64,000 nucleotides of DNA, from assembly GCA_025769875.1 (NCBI GenBank), contig JAGFNK010000093.1:62001-126000 (forward strand). The letters run 5' to 3'. The position numbers and the translations under genes were made by a program. How positions within the stretch are numbered: the stretch's first letter is position 1; each line of letters starts with the position of its first letter. The notes below the pieces were generated by a model that was given only the letters and a program-made list of their open reading frames with translations, searched no databases and had not been told where the DNA came from. Positions 34,622-45,017 of this stretch are shown one piece after another. Source of the DNA: Russula earlei. Lineage: Eukaryota; Basidiomycota; Agaricomycetes; Russulales; Russulaceae.

Positions 34622-37600
34622 TCAAAGGAGACCTAAACCATCAACGAAGGCCTGAAGCAATGCATGAGCAAGCAGCTTGGTGAGGCCATCAGCAAGCATC
34701 TCTCCTGTAGGTGTATGGATCAGTGTGACCAGTCCATCTTCAATATATTGGTGAATGGCATGATGCTTGATAGGGATATGTTTTGATCGTCTTCTGGTGA
34801 CTGGATTGAGCACAAGATCAACTGCGCCTTTGTTATCACCATGTATTGGAATCGGATCAGAGATTTGGTAGCTGATCTCGGAGAAGAAGCTCCGATACCA
34901 TGTGGCTTGATTAGCTGTGTTGGCTAATGCCATATATTCGGCTTGAGTGGTACTTTGGGCAACAGTCTTCTGTTTGCACGATGACCAAGAGATCGCAGCG
35001 CTAGATAGTAGGAAGACATAGCCCGAGGTGGAACAAAAGTCATCTGCATTGTCTCTGAGGCTAGAGTCAGAGAACCTGTGTAGTCCATTATCGCGCGCGC
35101 CATCATAATGCAGATTAAGATCTAAAGTGCTGTTAAGATAAGATAGCACATATTTAGCAAGGTGTAGATGTTGCGATGGTATTGGGCAAGTCGAGAGACT
35201 GCAAATGATATGTCTGGTCTTGTCCTGATCTGCACATAGAGAAGGCTGCCAATAATACATTGAAAGTGTTTTATTTCATCAGGCATTGCCTTTCCAGAGT
35301 GCTTGACCAAGTGGACATCTGCCCCGGAGGGCAGCAGAGTGCGGACCAGATTGGAATCTGCCATCCCAAAACGATTGATGATCTCCGAGATGTATCTAGA
35401 TTGATCAATGTCTAGCCGCTTAGCTGAGTGATCACGCGTGACGCGAATCCCAAGATAGGACTCGATCTCGCCTAGATCAGTCATCTCATAGCGTGTGGAC
35501 AATGATCTCTTAATATCTGCAATCAGTGGGAGTGAATCGCCTAAGATGGTGACATCATCAACATAGAGGATAATGATTATGGTCCCCCCTGCATCTTGGT
35601 GATGATAAACTCCAGCGTCTGAGTGTGTGCGCGTGAAGCCGAGTCCAGTGAGCACTCCATGGAACTGCAAGTTCCATGTGCGTGAGGCTTGTTTGAGGCC
35701 GTAGAGTGCCTTCTTTAAGTGACAGACTTTGTCTTCCTAGTTTGGAGTGATGAAACCTTGAGGTTGCTCCATGTAGATCTCTTCCTCCAGTGTGCCATTG
35801 AGGAATGCCGACTTGACGTCCATTTGGTGGATCTCCCAATTTTCCAGCACGGCCAATGCTAGTAGCAGTCTCAAAGACTCAAACCTGGCAACTGGTGAGA
35901 AGGTTTCATCATAATCAATTCCCTCTACTTGGGTGAACCCCTTTGTGACCAAACGCGCATGAAATCTGCCATCAGATTTGCATGCAAACACCCATCTTGA
36001 TCTGATGGCCTTATGGCCTGGCGGTAGATCAACAAGATCCCAGGTACCATTTTTAGCGAGTGCGTCGATCTCATATTGACACATGGCTCTCCATTCATTG
36101 GCAGATTCCAATGACATGGCTTCCCGAAATGTAGCTGGAGTGATCGCTTCTGCTGTCGCTAAGAGTGCCATATGCGATAGGCGCCCCCCTGCATCTGCAT
36201 TAGTAGTAACAAATCTAGGATTAGGACGCGGATTAGACTGAAGATGTCTAGGGGAGGGTGGACGCAGTGGACCAAAGGATGGTCCTGGTAAGGCTGAGTG
36301 AGGCTGGCGCAGACGAACTTGGCGCACAGGCTGCACACGGCATGGCGGAGTGTGCGGAACAGGCTGAGTGGAAGGGGTATGATAAAGTGAATTTGGTGTA
36401 TCGGGATTTAGTGGGGTTTCTGGAGGTGCGGGACTAGGCGCGGATGCTTCCCGTTGATAAGGATAAGGGACAGTGAGTATCTCCGGTCCTAAAGGGACCA
36501 AGGATTGCGCTGGAGGAGGAGCGACACTAGCATCTCCCCTGGCTGGTAGTATGCGCTCATTGAAGATGACATTGCGTGATAAAAATAACTTTTGGGTAGA
36601 TTGATTCCAGAGTCAATAACCCTTAGACCCAGACTCATACCCAATGAAGATCATCTTGACTGATCTTGGATCAAGCTTCTTCTGTTTGTTGGCAGGCGTG
36701 TGTACATACGCCTTACATCCGAAGATGTGGAAATAGGAGACGTCCAGAATGTGACCATCCGTCCATAATGTATGAGGTGTGTGCCAATTAAGAACACGAG
36801 TAGGAGTCCAATTGTGAATGTGAACAGCTGCGTCAGTAGCAAGCTCCCAGAACCCAAGACTGAGACCAGCAGCATGAATCATGGTGCACATCTTATCTTC
36901 AAGGGTTCAGTTCCATCATTCAGCAACTCCATTCTGTTGTGGTGAACCTGGTATTGTTAATCTGTGTTCAATCCCCCATTGATCTAAGACCGATCTGAGT
37001 GTGCCCAACAAGTACTCCCCTCTGCGATCCAAGTGCAATGCTTTGATTTTATCGCGAGTCTGATTTTCTGACCACGCGAGATATTTCTTAAACGCATCGG
37101 CACACTGATCTTTAGATTTGAGGAAGTACACTACTCCATAGCGAGAGTAGTCATCAATGAACGTTGCCCAGTAGTTGGTGCCTCGGATAGACCAGACCTG
37201 CATCGGACCGGCTAAGTCAGTATGGATGATTTGTAGCCAACAATCCAATCACTTAGGGGAGGCCGAGAAAGGTAGTCACGTCTGTTTGCTGAGTTCACAC
37301 CCCTGGCAAGGGTAGTGATTGTGATCCTTGGGGTTAAGCGAGATTCCATTAACAGAATTGCTGTGAGTGATTAATGCACGGTGAGACATATGTCCCATGT
37401 GCTGATGCCAGATGTGAAGTGGTAATACACCTGATTGCGCATGGAGAGCTGGAGATGAGAAATCAATGTAGAATAGATTGTGCTCCAGGTATCCTTGTGC
37501 AATCTTCCAATCTTTGATGTAGATTTGACACTCCTTTTGAGTAAATGTGATGTGTCCCCCCTTCCAGAGCAGTGTGCTGACTGAGAAGTAACGTGCGTTG

Positions 37601-38661
37601 GCCTCCAGAACATGCATAATGTCTGTGAGGGTCAATTGAATATCTCCATTTCGTCTGGGTGGTAGGACGGACACTGATCCAGTCCCAATCTGCTTGATGA
37701 TTGTGTGACCTCCAAGATTGACTGACCCAGAGGCCGGAGCATAGGTGACGAAGTCAGTCCAGAACGGACCAATATGATGGGTTGCTCCAGAGTCAATCAT
37801 CCAGTGGGATCTAGCTGCTGTGTAAAGGGAAATTCGAATATCATTTTCATCATCTGAGACCTCCGTAATAGTAGCGCTAGTCTCTACTATGTGTGCATTG
37901 ACCTTTCTGTTAGTTCCTGTGCTGGTCTCTGACTCTTTCTTCGCCTTCTCCTCCTCATCCTTTTTCTTCTTTCTGCACTCCGGAGACTTGTGTCCAAGTT
38001 TCTGACAATAATAGCATTTTATTTTGGGCTTGTCTTTGTCCTTTTTGACTGCAGCGACTTTGTTAAGAGACGTGGAGGAACTGGCCCAGCGACTTTCCTC
38101 ATTGAGGATCCGATCTTGGATTGTCTGGGGATTAACATCGGCGGGATTGCCACCAGCTAAGATAGTTTGCGCTAGACCCAAGTAAGCTTTGGGTAAAGCT
38201 TGGAGAATGATAAGACTGTAGAGGCCATCGGGAATGATGTATTTGTTGTTTTGGAGATTGATTCACACATCAATTAGTTTCTGTAGCTGTGGGATCATGG
38301 GACTTGTGTTGTCCAAGGATGTAGCAGAGAGTGCAGTCCATGTGTTGAATGCGGACATAGATCCGACGCTGCTGCTGATGCGTTTGAGTTTGTCCCACTT
38401 GAGTTTGCAAGTACTGAATTTGGCATCACTTATCTGGACTAGTATGTCTGGCTGAATGTAAAGATCAAAGACGCCTTCTAGTGCCAATTCTTCAGTGTCC
38501 CAGTTGGCATCACCAGAAGGTTTGGTATCAGTTAAGTGACGATTGAAGCCATTCATCTTGGTGATAGCTTCAAAGCGCTTTGACCAAAGTGGCCAATTAG
38601 CTGTGCCCAAGATCTCCATTGAGATTCCGGCGGGTCGCATAAAGATGGGGGGGAGTGTCAT
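34622..38661 (-). pseudogene. Copia-1 gag-pol polyprotein, inactivated by stops
   Basis: Minus-strand order: gag from 38661 (MTLPPIFMRPAGISMEI), zinc knuckle CYYCQKLGHKSPEC near 38010, protease WMIDSGATHH near 37800, integrase core LQIIHTDLAGPM then ATFIDDYSRYG (36916-37248), RT with [35 protein letters not shown] and the catalytic ILYVDDVTILG near 35565, and RNase H from about 35260 to 34622 (SKHIPIKHHAIHQYIEDG). One frame is broken by roughly six stops. Those in QNGVAE-stop-WN-stop, ESGSKGY-stop-LW and KLIDV-stop-IN are TGA where Copia relatives carry Arg, as expected from CGA to TGA. Confidence 0.88.
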
Positions 38662-38898
38662 TTGGAAATGTTAGGTAATAGGGAGAATTGCCAATCCGGA
38701 CCAGCGGAGCAATTATAGCCGGATCAATTAGAGATCAAATCAGTATCTTTGACGTGTGATGTAACTGCGCGTGCATCAATCCTTTGGCTCCAGGGACCAA
38801 GGGAGTAAGATGTCGTCTGATAACAGAGGTTTGTGGGGAAGGGAGGTGTTATAGGAATAAACGTGTGTGGTGATCTCTGTGGACTTTAGATATGGGCA

Positions 38899-38910
38899 GG
38901 GCCCATAACC
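38899..38910 (-). other. Copia-1 primer-binding site
   Basis: GGTTATGGGCCC directly follows the 5-prime LTR on the coding strand. It is complementary to GGGCCCATAACC, which fits the anticodon arm (CAT) of initiator tRNA-Met, the half-tRNA priming known for Copia elements. The same string follows the Copia-2 LTR at 59517. Confidence 0.65.
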
Positions 38911-39522
38911 TGTTGAAAATGCGCAGTGTGTGTGATTAGATAGCAGCAGATGATAAGATCGCAGGCAGATCTATCAGACAATAGTTCAGTTTAGTTGATA
39001 CAAAACTGATATAAATAATGTACTTATCAGACAATAGCTACAACACGTTATCAGTACAGAGTGATAAGATATCATAGACTAAGTACTCACTTCAGTTTAG
39101 TTGATACAAAACTGAAGTGATCTATGTGCTTTGTGGCGTTCTTAAGTACCTGAGACTGCCACTAAATGCAGTGCAGCTAACTACCATTATGGATCACTAA
39201 GTATGTCCGAGGATCAGTGGTAACTAGCTACCGATTGTCCGAAATCATCTAATCAATGTCTCTAATGCGTGCTGCAGTGTATGAGCTGAAGCTGGTAATG
39301 CCTGGTCCGGGTGATCCGACGCGTCAACGCATCAGAGTTGTGATTGCATCACAACGCACCTGGGGCTCAGGCCAGTGCTGATCTCAACAGCTGGAAGCAT
39401 TAAGTGCTTCCCTAGTAGCAATATCAGAGTCATAAGTACTTTCCTAATCAGGGAAACAATGTATGTGGCAGTACAGGAACATCTGGGACAGAAGCAATGC
39501 TACTCATTGCTTCTTCAGTACA

Positions 39523-40236
39523 TCTTCAGAAAGATACAATCAACATGTTCCAAACGCAATATCAAGGAACATAAATGGTCAAGATCTGATGCACACATGA
39601 AGCAAATGGTTACACTCATATCCAACTCCCACATACATAATATATCTCATCAGGAATCATTTCAACCCTCTTCTGTTCTAGGATTGTGCAATGACACCTC
39701 ACATTCAACAATTCATAGAAAACCAAATGTCTCAGAATACTTTTACTTCTTCTTTTAGCTCAACAACATCAGACTATGCTTGATTCAGTAGGATACCATC
39801 TTGCTCTGCCCCTGGCCATCCATGTAGTTAAACTGCCTTTGTCTTGAGGATGAGAGCAACAACAACCAAGTGAATTCACCTCAAGCACATTAGCTCCTCT
39901 CTCTCCATTTTGTGTGATTCCTTTAGAAATCACCTCTCTTCATTTCTTCTCTCTTGCCATCTCTGATTGATTTGCACACACCACTGCCTTTCATTGGTAA
40001 TGCTCCCATCTCTTATCTCATATACCCAGTCATGGCCATGATCCCATCCTTCAATGTCTTGGGGTCACCTGCCTTGTCAGCCCTGTCAGCTGCCACCACT
40101 TTGCTCTGAGTCTCATCAACCATGCTAGTTTCATCTCATTTCATAGCCTCAGCCTTGATGTCTGCACACCCAGCTCCAGCCATTGTAGCCTCACTAGTGA
40201 CATCAGCAAGCACATGGTGTCATGAGTTGGCAAAAT
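39523..40236. other. Unassigned repeat-region sequence
   Basis: AT-rich, with one open frame near 39375-39758 that overlaps LTR-5 and encodes nothing recognisable. I see no feature. Confidence 0.35.
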
Positions 40237-40259
40237 GAGTCAAAGTGTCATGAACACTC

Positions 40260-40436
40260 TCAAAGAGTCCATTCCATTAATGGGACTTCAAAGGGACTTA
40301 ATGAGGAATGCATACAACTATTAACCAGCAAGACAACAGTGCCAGGATTCACTCCTGTTATATCTCACATAATAGTCCATTACAAAGGATTAAACCCAAG
40401 ACCCTTGATATAGAAGCCAGCTACAGCCTTCTATTG
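40260..40436 (-). repeat. tRNA-derived SINE-like unit 2
   Basis: Lies head-to-tail with unit 1. The B-box-like GGTTTAATCC is at 40387-40396 and the A-box region (TAGCTGGCTTC) is degraded. The body shares GGCACTGTTGTCTT with unit 1 and both units carry a TTTAGTCCC or TTAAGTCCC motif near the end. Confidence 0.45.
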
Positions 40437-40592
40437 AAAGGGGACTAAACAATGAGCATTATACACTAATAAGACAACAGTGCCAAGTTCAGCTTCAAGT
40501 CACCTTGTAAGATAGCCCACTGCCAGGATTGAACCCAGGACCTCTAACCAACTAGACCAAGCACTCATGGCCACTGAGCTACTTGGCCATTA
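40437..40592 (-). repeat. tRNA-derived SINE-like unit 1
   Basis: On the minus strand TAGCTCAGTGG (40571-40581) matches the tRNA A box and GGTTCAATCC (40526-40535) the B box, 36 bp apart as in a tRNA promoter. A non-tRNA body follows, with GGCACTGTTGTCTTATTAGT. The cloverleaf is degenerate, so this is a SINE-like element and not a functional tRNA. Confidence 0.55.
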
Positions 40593-40734
40593 CTACAGTA
40601 AAGTGGTTCAACCCTTATAACCACTCAACACATGAAATGAAAACTTGACCTGGAGACTCCCAAAATGGAAATTCACATGCCTTGGTCTCCAAAGAAGAGC
40701 CAATGAGGTTTACTGACTATATTAGTAAGTGTAA

Positions 40735-41225
40735 GGAACAGCAAATGAACCATATAGTTCACATGAGCTCTATATAACGATCATATAGACTCCAAGGACC
40801 ATTACTCATCACCAAAGGCCTCCTTACTCAGCAGGTGACTAAGCATGACTGAGCATGCTTACCAAGCACCCCCAGGTGCCTTACTCATCAAGCTATTGTG
40901 CTTGATAACAAGGTTACAACTCATTCCTTATTCAGTAGTTCTCTTGCAGTATATAAGTGCTCAATAAAGTACCGGACAGTCTCCAGACTGTCCATTTGAT
41001 TTGCAGCACTCTCTTCATCAGGGGTACTCCTTCTGGACCACTCCTTCTTGTTCCACTGGCTTCTTCCTTGTACAACTTCTCTATGCTACCAGTAACCATA
41101 CCACTCTGATACTTGTTACTGCTTTGGATCCTTCTGCTTGCCCACACCATTTTAGATGTCTATCAACTCATCTCTGAGCTTTCCCCTTGCTCTTGAACTG
41201 GATTGTTCAACAGTGAGTCTTGACA
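40735..41225 (-). repeat. LTR-2 fragment, 5-prime truncated
   Basis: The distal half of a reverse-oriented LTR-2: GACTGAGCATGCTTACC, AGTATATAAGTGCTCAATAAAG and the terminus GTTCAACAGTGAGTCTTGACA are recognisable. The other half is missing, so no TSD is available. Confidence 0.7.
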
Positions 41226-41605
41226 CAAAGAGGAAAGAGAAGGTGGTTCAGAAGATGACTCTGATGAGCCAGGAGGGGCATCTACATTGGGGTGCAGTAT
41301 AAGGCCATGGCTCCCTTGCTCACTCACTAACTTATTTGGCAAGAGTAAACCATCTCCACATCTCCACCATCAGCCACTTGACCACAAAGCTCTTCTAATG
41401 GAGCTGCTGGCTGCAGAACATGATAGTGAAGAGCCTGATGATGGTGCTCTTGAGGGATTGGGTAACAATGGGGCAAAGGGTTGCACTTGTCTTGGTACAT
41501 AATTTGAGATTTTAAGCCCTTAAAGTACCCTTAATATTAAGCTATTATTAACCTTTAAGGCCTTAAGAACAAATTGAGGCCTAATTAACCCCTTAATAAC
41601 CAAAA
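41226..41605 (+). pseudogene. Possible DNA-transposase C-terminal fragment
   Basis: The frame at 41287-41502 reads ALLMELLAAEHDSEEPDDGALEG. It resembles the acidic C-terminal tail I associate with KDZ-type transposases of basidiomycetes. The assignment is from memory and the fragment is short. Confidence 0.25.
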
Positions 41606-41660
41606 CTGGTGGTGCTTGCCATTTCTGGAGTGTGACAAAAGGTGCAAAAAGACATCAACT
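41606..41660. repeat. Short dispersed repeat shared with 14573-14630
   Basis: TTGCCATTTCTGGAGTGTGACA and GCAAAAAGACATCAACT here correspond to TTGCCTTTTCTGGAGCGTGA and GCGAAAAGACGTCAACT at 14585-14629. Most differences are CpG-type transitions. Confidence 0.6.
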
Positions 41661-41810
41661 CTGGGTGGATTGCATTTGGTGACAGTATTTATTTCTGATT
41701 GCATCTTTCAATAATCAGACTGATTTCATCTTTCAATCAGACCTGATTTCATCAATCAAAATCACTGATCCACAACCATAGGACTCTGACAGCACCACAT
41801 CCCGTTCGTG

Positions 41811-41816
41811 TATAAA
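41811..41816 (+). promoter_or_regulatory. TATA box of the secreted-protein gene
   Basis: TATAAA 123 bp upstream of the ATG at 41939, followed by a CT-rich leader. Confidence 0.5.
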
Positions 41817-41938
41817 TTCAAATTCTCCAGCTGTGCTCCCCTTCATTCCACCCTTGGTGCTGGTTACCAAGAGACTTTCTCTCCCTCCATCTTGCTCATC
41901 ACGACTGGCTCACTTTTTTAATCCCTCTCAAAATTACA

Positions 41939-42445
41939 ATGCGCATTTCCCTTATTTTCGGCCTCGCCGTGGGCGTCGCTCCGTCATCCGCACTTCCTTC
42001 AGGTCGTTCTAAGTGGGCCCACTCTTCCAGGCCCGCCATATCTATCTCTCAAGTTGACTTTTACATTGCAGATTCCCGACGGTGCACAGATACAATCCCT
42101 ACGATCCCACCCCGGACCTCCCTTTGTCACTACCAAACCGTTACCTGTGTGCCACTCTTCCAGTCCCGCTGCATCTCCCAAGTTGACTTTTACAGGTTCC
42201 CTGAGCCGCCCCGATTCCGGCCCAACAAGCCGGTACTTACGAGTGATCCTGGCTATAGAGAACTGTCAGATGACGAGGTGGATAAGTTGTATGCGGAAAG
42301 CAATGCGAGGCTGGATCGGTTGTATTACGAAAGGAAAGCGAAAACAAATGCTAGGGGGCGGACAAGGAAGGCGGCTAATTCGCAAAAGGAGCATGGTCCA
42401 GGGCTTCCACCGGCAGGTCCGTCGCAACCGCAACAGGAGCACTGA
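41939..42445 (+). CDS. Small secreted protein with two near-identical introns
   Basis: Exons 41939-42012, 42072-42146 and 42196-42445 (399 nt, 132 aa); introns 42013-42071 (59 nt) and 42147-42195 (49 nt). The N-terminus MRISLIFGLAVGVAPSSALP has a signal-peptide shape (basic start, hydrophobic core, small residues at the cleavage side). The mature part is proline-rich (YNPYDPTPDLPLSLPN, FPEPPRFRPNKPV), then acidic-helical (RELSDDEVDKLYAESNARLD), then basic (KAKTNARGRTRKAA). It resembles small secreted proteins of fungi; no family was recognised. The two introns align over nearly their whole length, which supports the splice sites. It is the only plausible host gene in the repeat block, and its 3-prime limits could differ. 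Confidence 0.55.
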   Translation: MRISLIFGLAVGVAPSSALPSGRSKWAHSSRPAISISQVDFYIADSRRCTDTIPTIPPRTSLCHYQTVTCVPLFQSRCISQVDFYRFPEPPRFRPNKPVLTSDPGYRELSDDEVDKLYAESNARLDRLYYERKAKTNARGRTRKAANSQKEHGPGLPPAGPSQPQQEH

Positions 42446-43004
42446 CATCGCGAGGCAGGGGAGGCGAGTCACTAAGAAGCCCCGGGTGAATGACGTGTTG
42501 AAGCGTGTCGGGGACGCTCGAGTTAGTAAGTGTGAGGCTGACCAGTCCCAAGAGAAGAGAGAGGAGCAAGTGGGCGCGCGAGCAGTTGTTCGAGTTCTTC
42601 GCAGAGGCAGATAGATGGAAGCAAGGAAATCTTATTCTTCTGAGTCGACTAGACTGTTACAGAGTAGCTAGGGGGTTTTTATATACAGGAAGGAGTACTA
42701 AGAGGAAGTTGAGTAATGAAAGGAATCATAGTTGTGAAAGGAAGTTAGAGCCATTGAAAGGGGATTCAAGATCGGGCGAGGCGGTCGAGGTGGTGGCGAA
42801 CGGCCTGGAATGCGATCGCGTCTAGTGTGAGGGGGCGTGGCGTGCGCGCGTGGTCCGTGGCGAGGACTGGGCAATGCGGTCAAGGTCTTGATGTCAAACG
42901 CGAGGTGGCTTGTTGTGTGGCGAGGGCTGGGGACGAGAGGCTACGGGAAGGAGGGAGGTGGGTGTGGGAGCAGGAGAAGCGTCAAGCATATGGCAGCAGG
43001 GACC
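42446..43004. other. Spacer downstream of the secreted-protein gene
   Basis: An open frame continues in another phase to about 42614 but has no recognisable features. The rest is G-rich sequence. No gene called. Confidence 0.35.
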
Positions 43005-43130
43005 GGCCTGTCCCTGTTTCTGAAAGCGAAGACGCCACACATTTGCATTTGTAAGCGTCTGAGTGAGAAAAGTGATCAAGGACCCCAGAGACTCTATTTT
43101 CTTTTTCACCATTGTACAATTCTTGAAGCG
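43005..43130 (+). repeat. Terminal repeat shared with 49860-49985
   Basis: CTGTCCCTGTTTCTGA, then GTGAGAAAAGTGATCAAGGA and CCCAGAGACTCT, reappear inverted at 49860-49985 next to the integrase-like transposase. This copy retains CpGs (GCGAAGACGCC) where the other has ATGAAGATGCC. Confidence 0.65.
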
Positions 43131-43439
43131 CCCACCTCCCGCGAGTCCCTCGCCCACACATCTTCCTTTCTCTTGGTCTCGTCTTTCATACCCTCTTTCC
43201 ATCTCCCAACTATTGTCTGTCCTTTCTCTCTCTTTCTCCTTCCCTCTCCCGTTCCCCTTTCGACATCATTCCCTCGCATTGTGCCACTCTATGCCCAGGA
43301 ACAGCGACGACAGCTCAAGTCAATCACTGTCGACGGTCACCTGCATTGCCGCCTACGCCCCACTCTCGTCTGTCTTCAAGTTGGAGCTCGGCTTCTCCAA
43401 CCTTCGACCTACGGCACACGTCCTCACCGTTTGCCCGTG

Positions 43440-44265
43440 CCTCGCTCTCCTTATCCATCCCCTCTGCCACTACTCTGCTTGGTCTGCGTCATACTCCCCA
43501 TCCTTTCGTCATCACGAGCTCACCCCTCGACGACTCCCTTTCATCCCACTCTCGCCTCCTCTATCATCATCGTCCTCGCCCCCGTCACGAGTCGACACAC
43601 TGATCCGGATGACGCGTTCGTTGTCGTCATCACCGCTTTATCTGAGGGCTCGCTGCCCACAGCGCCTCGCCCTGTCGTCATTGTTGCGCCGCCCCGTGCT
43701 CGTGGACTTGCAGTCGGAGGAATAGGCTTTTGGTACGCTCCTGACTGATATACTGTACTGCTATGAATTCCCATCCCGCCTCATTTACTTACTCTCCGAT
43801 CTCACTAAACACTTGCCTCGTTCCGGTTAGTGTAGAATGTCTTATGCCTTGATTCTGGTTCGCATTCCGTCACGACATCATACTCACCTACTTACTTGTC
43901 TTGTCTCGCGTCCTCTATCCCTCTCCTCCCTTGATTACCTGACCTGCTTTTCCTCTGCCTTTGCTACAGTATTTAAGGACTGGTAGCTACAGTCTCAAAT
44001 GACAGTTTTCGTGCAGTCTTCTGCTCCCGCGTTAACCTCTTCGTCTGCCAGCAAAAACGACTCTTCACCTAACGATAACCTCTCCCCTCTCTCTTCTCCT
44101 TCGTAAGCTTGAGCCCACACACAGGTTCAACTCTCTTTCATGCCCGCAAGTCCGATAACTCAAAGTGTTCGTGTCTGGGACACGACCTTGCTCTCAGCTC
44201 ACCTCTGTTGATACCTGCCCTCGGATCAAGCAACACAGACTCCGCATGCCCGACCTGGCGCGCGG
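43440..44265 (+). repeat. Dispersed repeat X, copy 2
   Basis: Shares with 19540-19975 the blocks CTGAGGGCTCGCTGCCC, CTCTGTTGATACC and GGATCAAG, and carries its own TATTTAAGGACTGGTAGC near 43974. Open frames here are a by-product of C/T-rich sequence. Confidence 0.4.
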
Positions 44266-45017
44266 AACCATGCCACCGAGAAACCAGCACAATGCATGGA
44301 TAGAAATAACAAGTGTACTGAGACCAACATGGCCATTTATTAAAAAATTAAAATGAATGTGCTCTTGCAGAGGACTGGAACGAGGACGCAAGGTGAGTGA
44401 CAGGGCATTGCACGTGAGGAAAAGCTTGGGCTGCAAGCTCTCGTGTATGGCAGTGGAAGCAGGTGGCGATCAAGGAGTGGTGGGGTGGCAAACTAGGACA
44501 AAAAATGAATGAGAAAACATACTATGAAAGAAAGGGGACGACGCGACTTGAGATCTGATGATGCAAGGCATTGATATTGTGGTGACGCGAGGCAGTCCGG
44601 GTGGTGGTGAGCATCTGGCAGCTTCAGAGTTGTTGTTGTGGAGGAGTCGGCGTGGTGAGTGGTGGGCGTGGAAGGGTCGAAATGGAGGAGGGTGTTGTCG
44701 GCAGTGTGACAGGCGTGCTTGGCCTTGCAATTGCGTGTTGGGGCCATTGCGCTAGATGTAGTGTCAGCGACGGAAGGCAGGGCATGGGTGGTGATAGAGT
44801 TGTCATCTGGCGGCCGCAGTGACGAGGTCTTCGCCATCGGAGGTGGCGGCTGCACGTGTGGACGCGGGCATACGTGGGGGTGGGGATGTGATGGATACAT
44901 AGCACTAGGAAGCAACGGGAGTTGTAACGAGGCAGGTCTGGTGCCATACATTAGAGTCAGTAGCTGATCCATTATGAGAAGAGTAGAGATAGAAAAAAGA
45001 CTTACCTGAGTTGCTGT
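44266..45017. other. GC-rich low-complexity region
   Basis: Overlapping open frames on both strands encode low-complexity chains. No domain, RNA gene or clean repeat boundary recognised. Confidence 0.35.

Larger units (their letters stand above)
34110..39389 (-). mobile_element. Copia-1, full-length LTR retrotransposon
   Basis: A 5280-bp element with two 479-bp LTRs (34110-34588 and 38911-39389), ends TGTTGAAAATG...ATCTCAACA, and TSD GCTGG at 34105-34109 and 39390-39394. Coding is on the minus strand in the order gag, protease, integrase, RT, RNase H. The LTRs differ at about 19 sites, all transitions. Several premature stops make it inactive. Confidence 0.93.
32280..39522 (-). mobile_element. 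LTR-5, inverted copy, split by LTR-2 and Copia-1
   Basis: TGTCAAGGCTCC...TTCAGTACA on the minus strand relative to 24771-25247. Removing the LTR-2 (32622-34098) and Copia-1 (34110-39389) with their TSDs leaves 476 bp, matching the 477 bp of the other copy. Flanks (AAAGA, TCTTC) do not form a TSD. Confidence 0.75.

Noticed and set aside
40526..40581. Functional tRNA gene
   Set aside because: A and B boxes are present, but a credible cloverleaf and acceptor stem are not, and a second diverged unit lies adjacent. Called SINE-like instead.
42054..42614. 186-codon frame overlapping the secreted-protein gene
   Set aside because: It runs through both introns and lacks the acidic-helical pattern of the spliced product. 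Matching introns support the spliced model.
43063..43748. Open frames of 220-303 codons on the plus strand
   Set aside because: They lie in C/T-rich dispersed repeat X and the 43-kb terminal repeat; the encoded chains are low complexity.
44493..44972. 159-codon minus-strand frame
   Set aside because: His/Pro-rich low complexity with overlapping open frames on the other strand and no recognisable domain.
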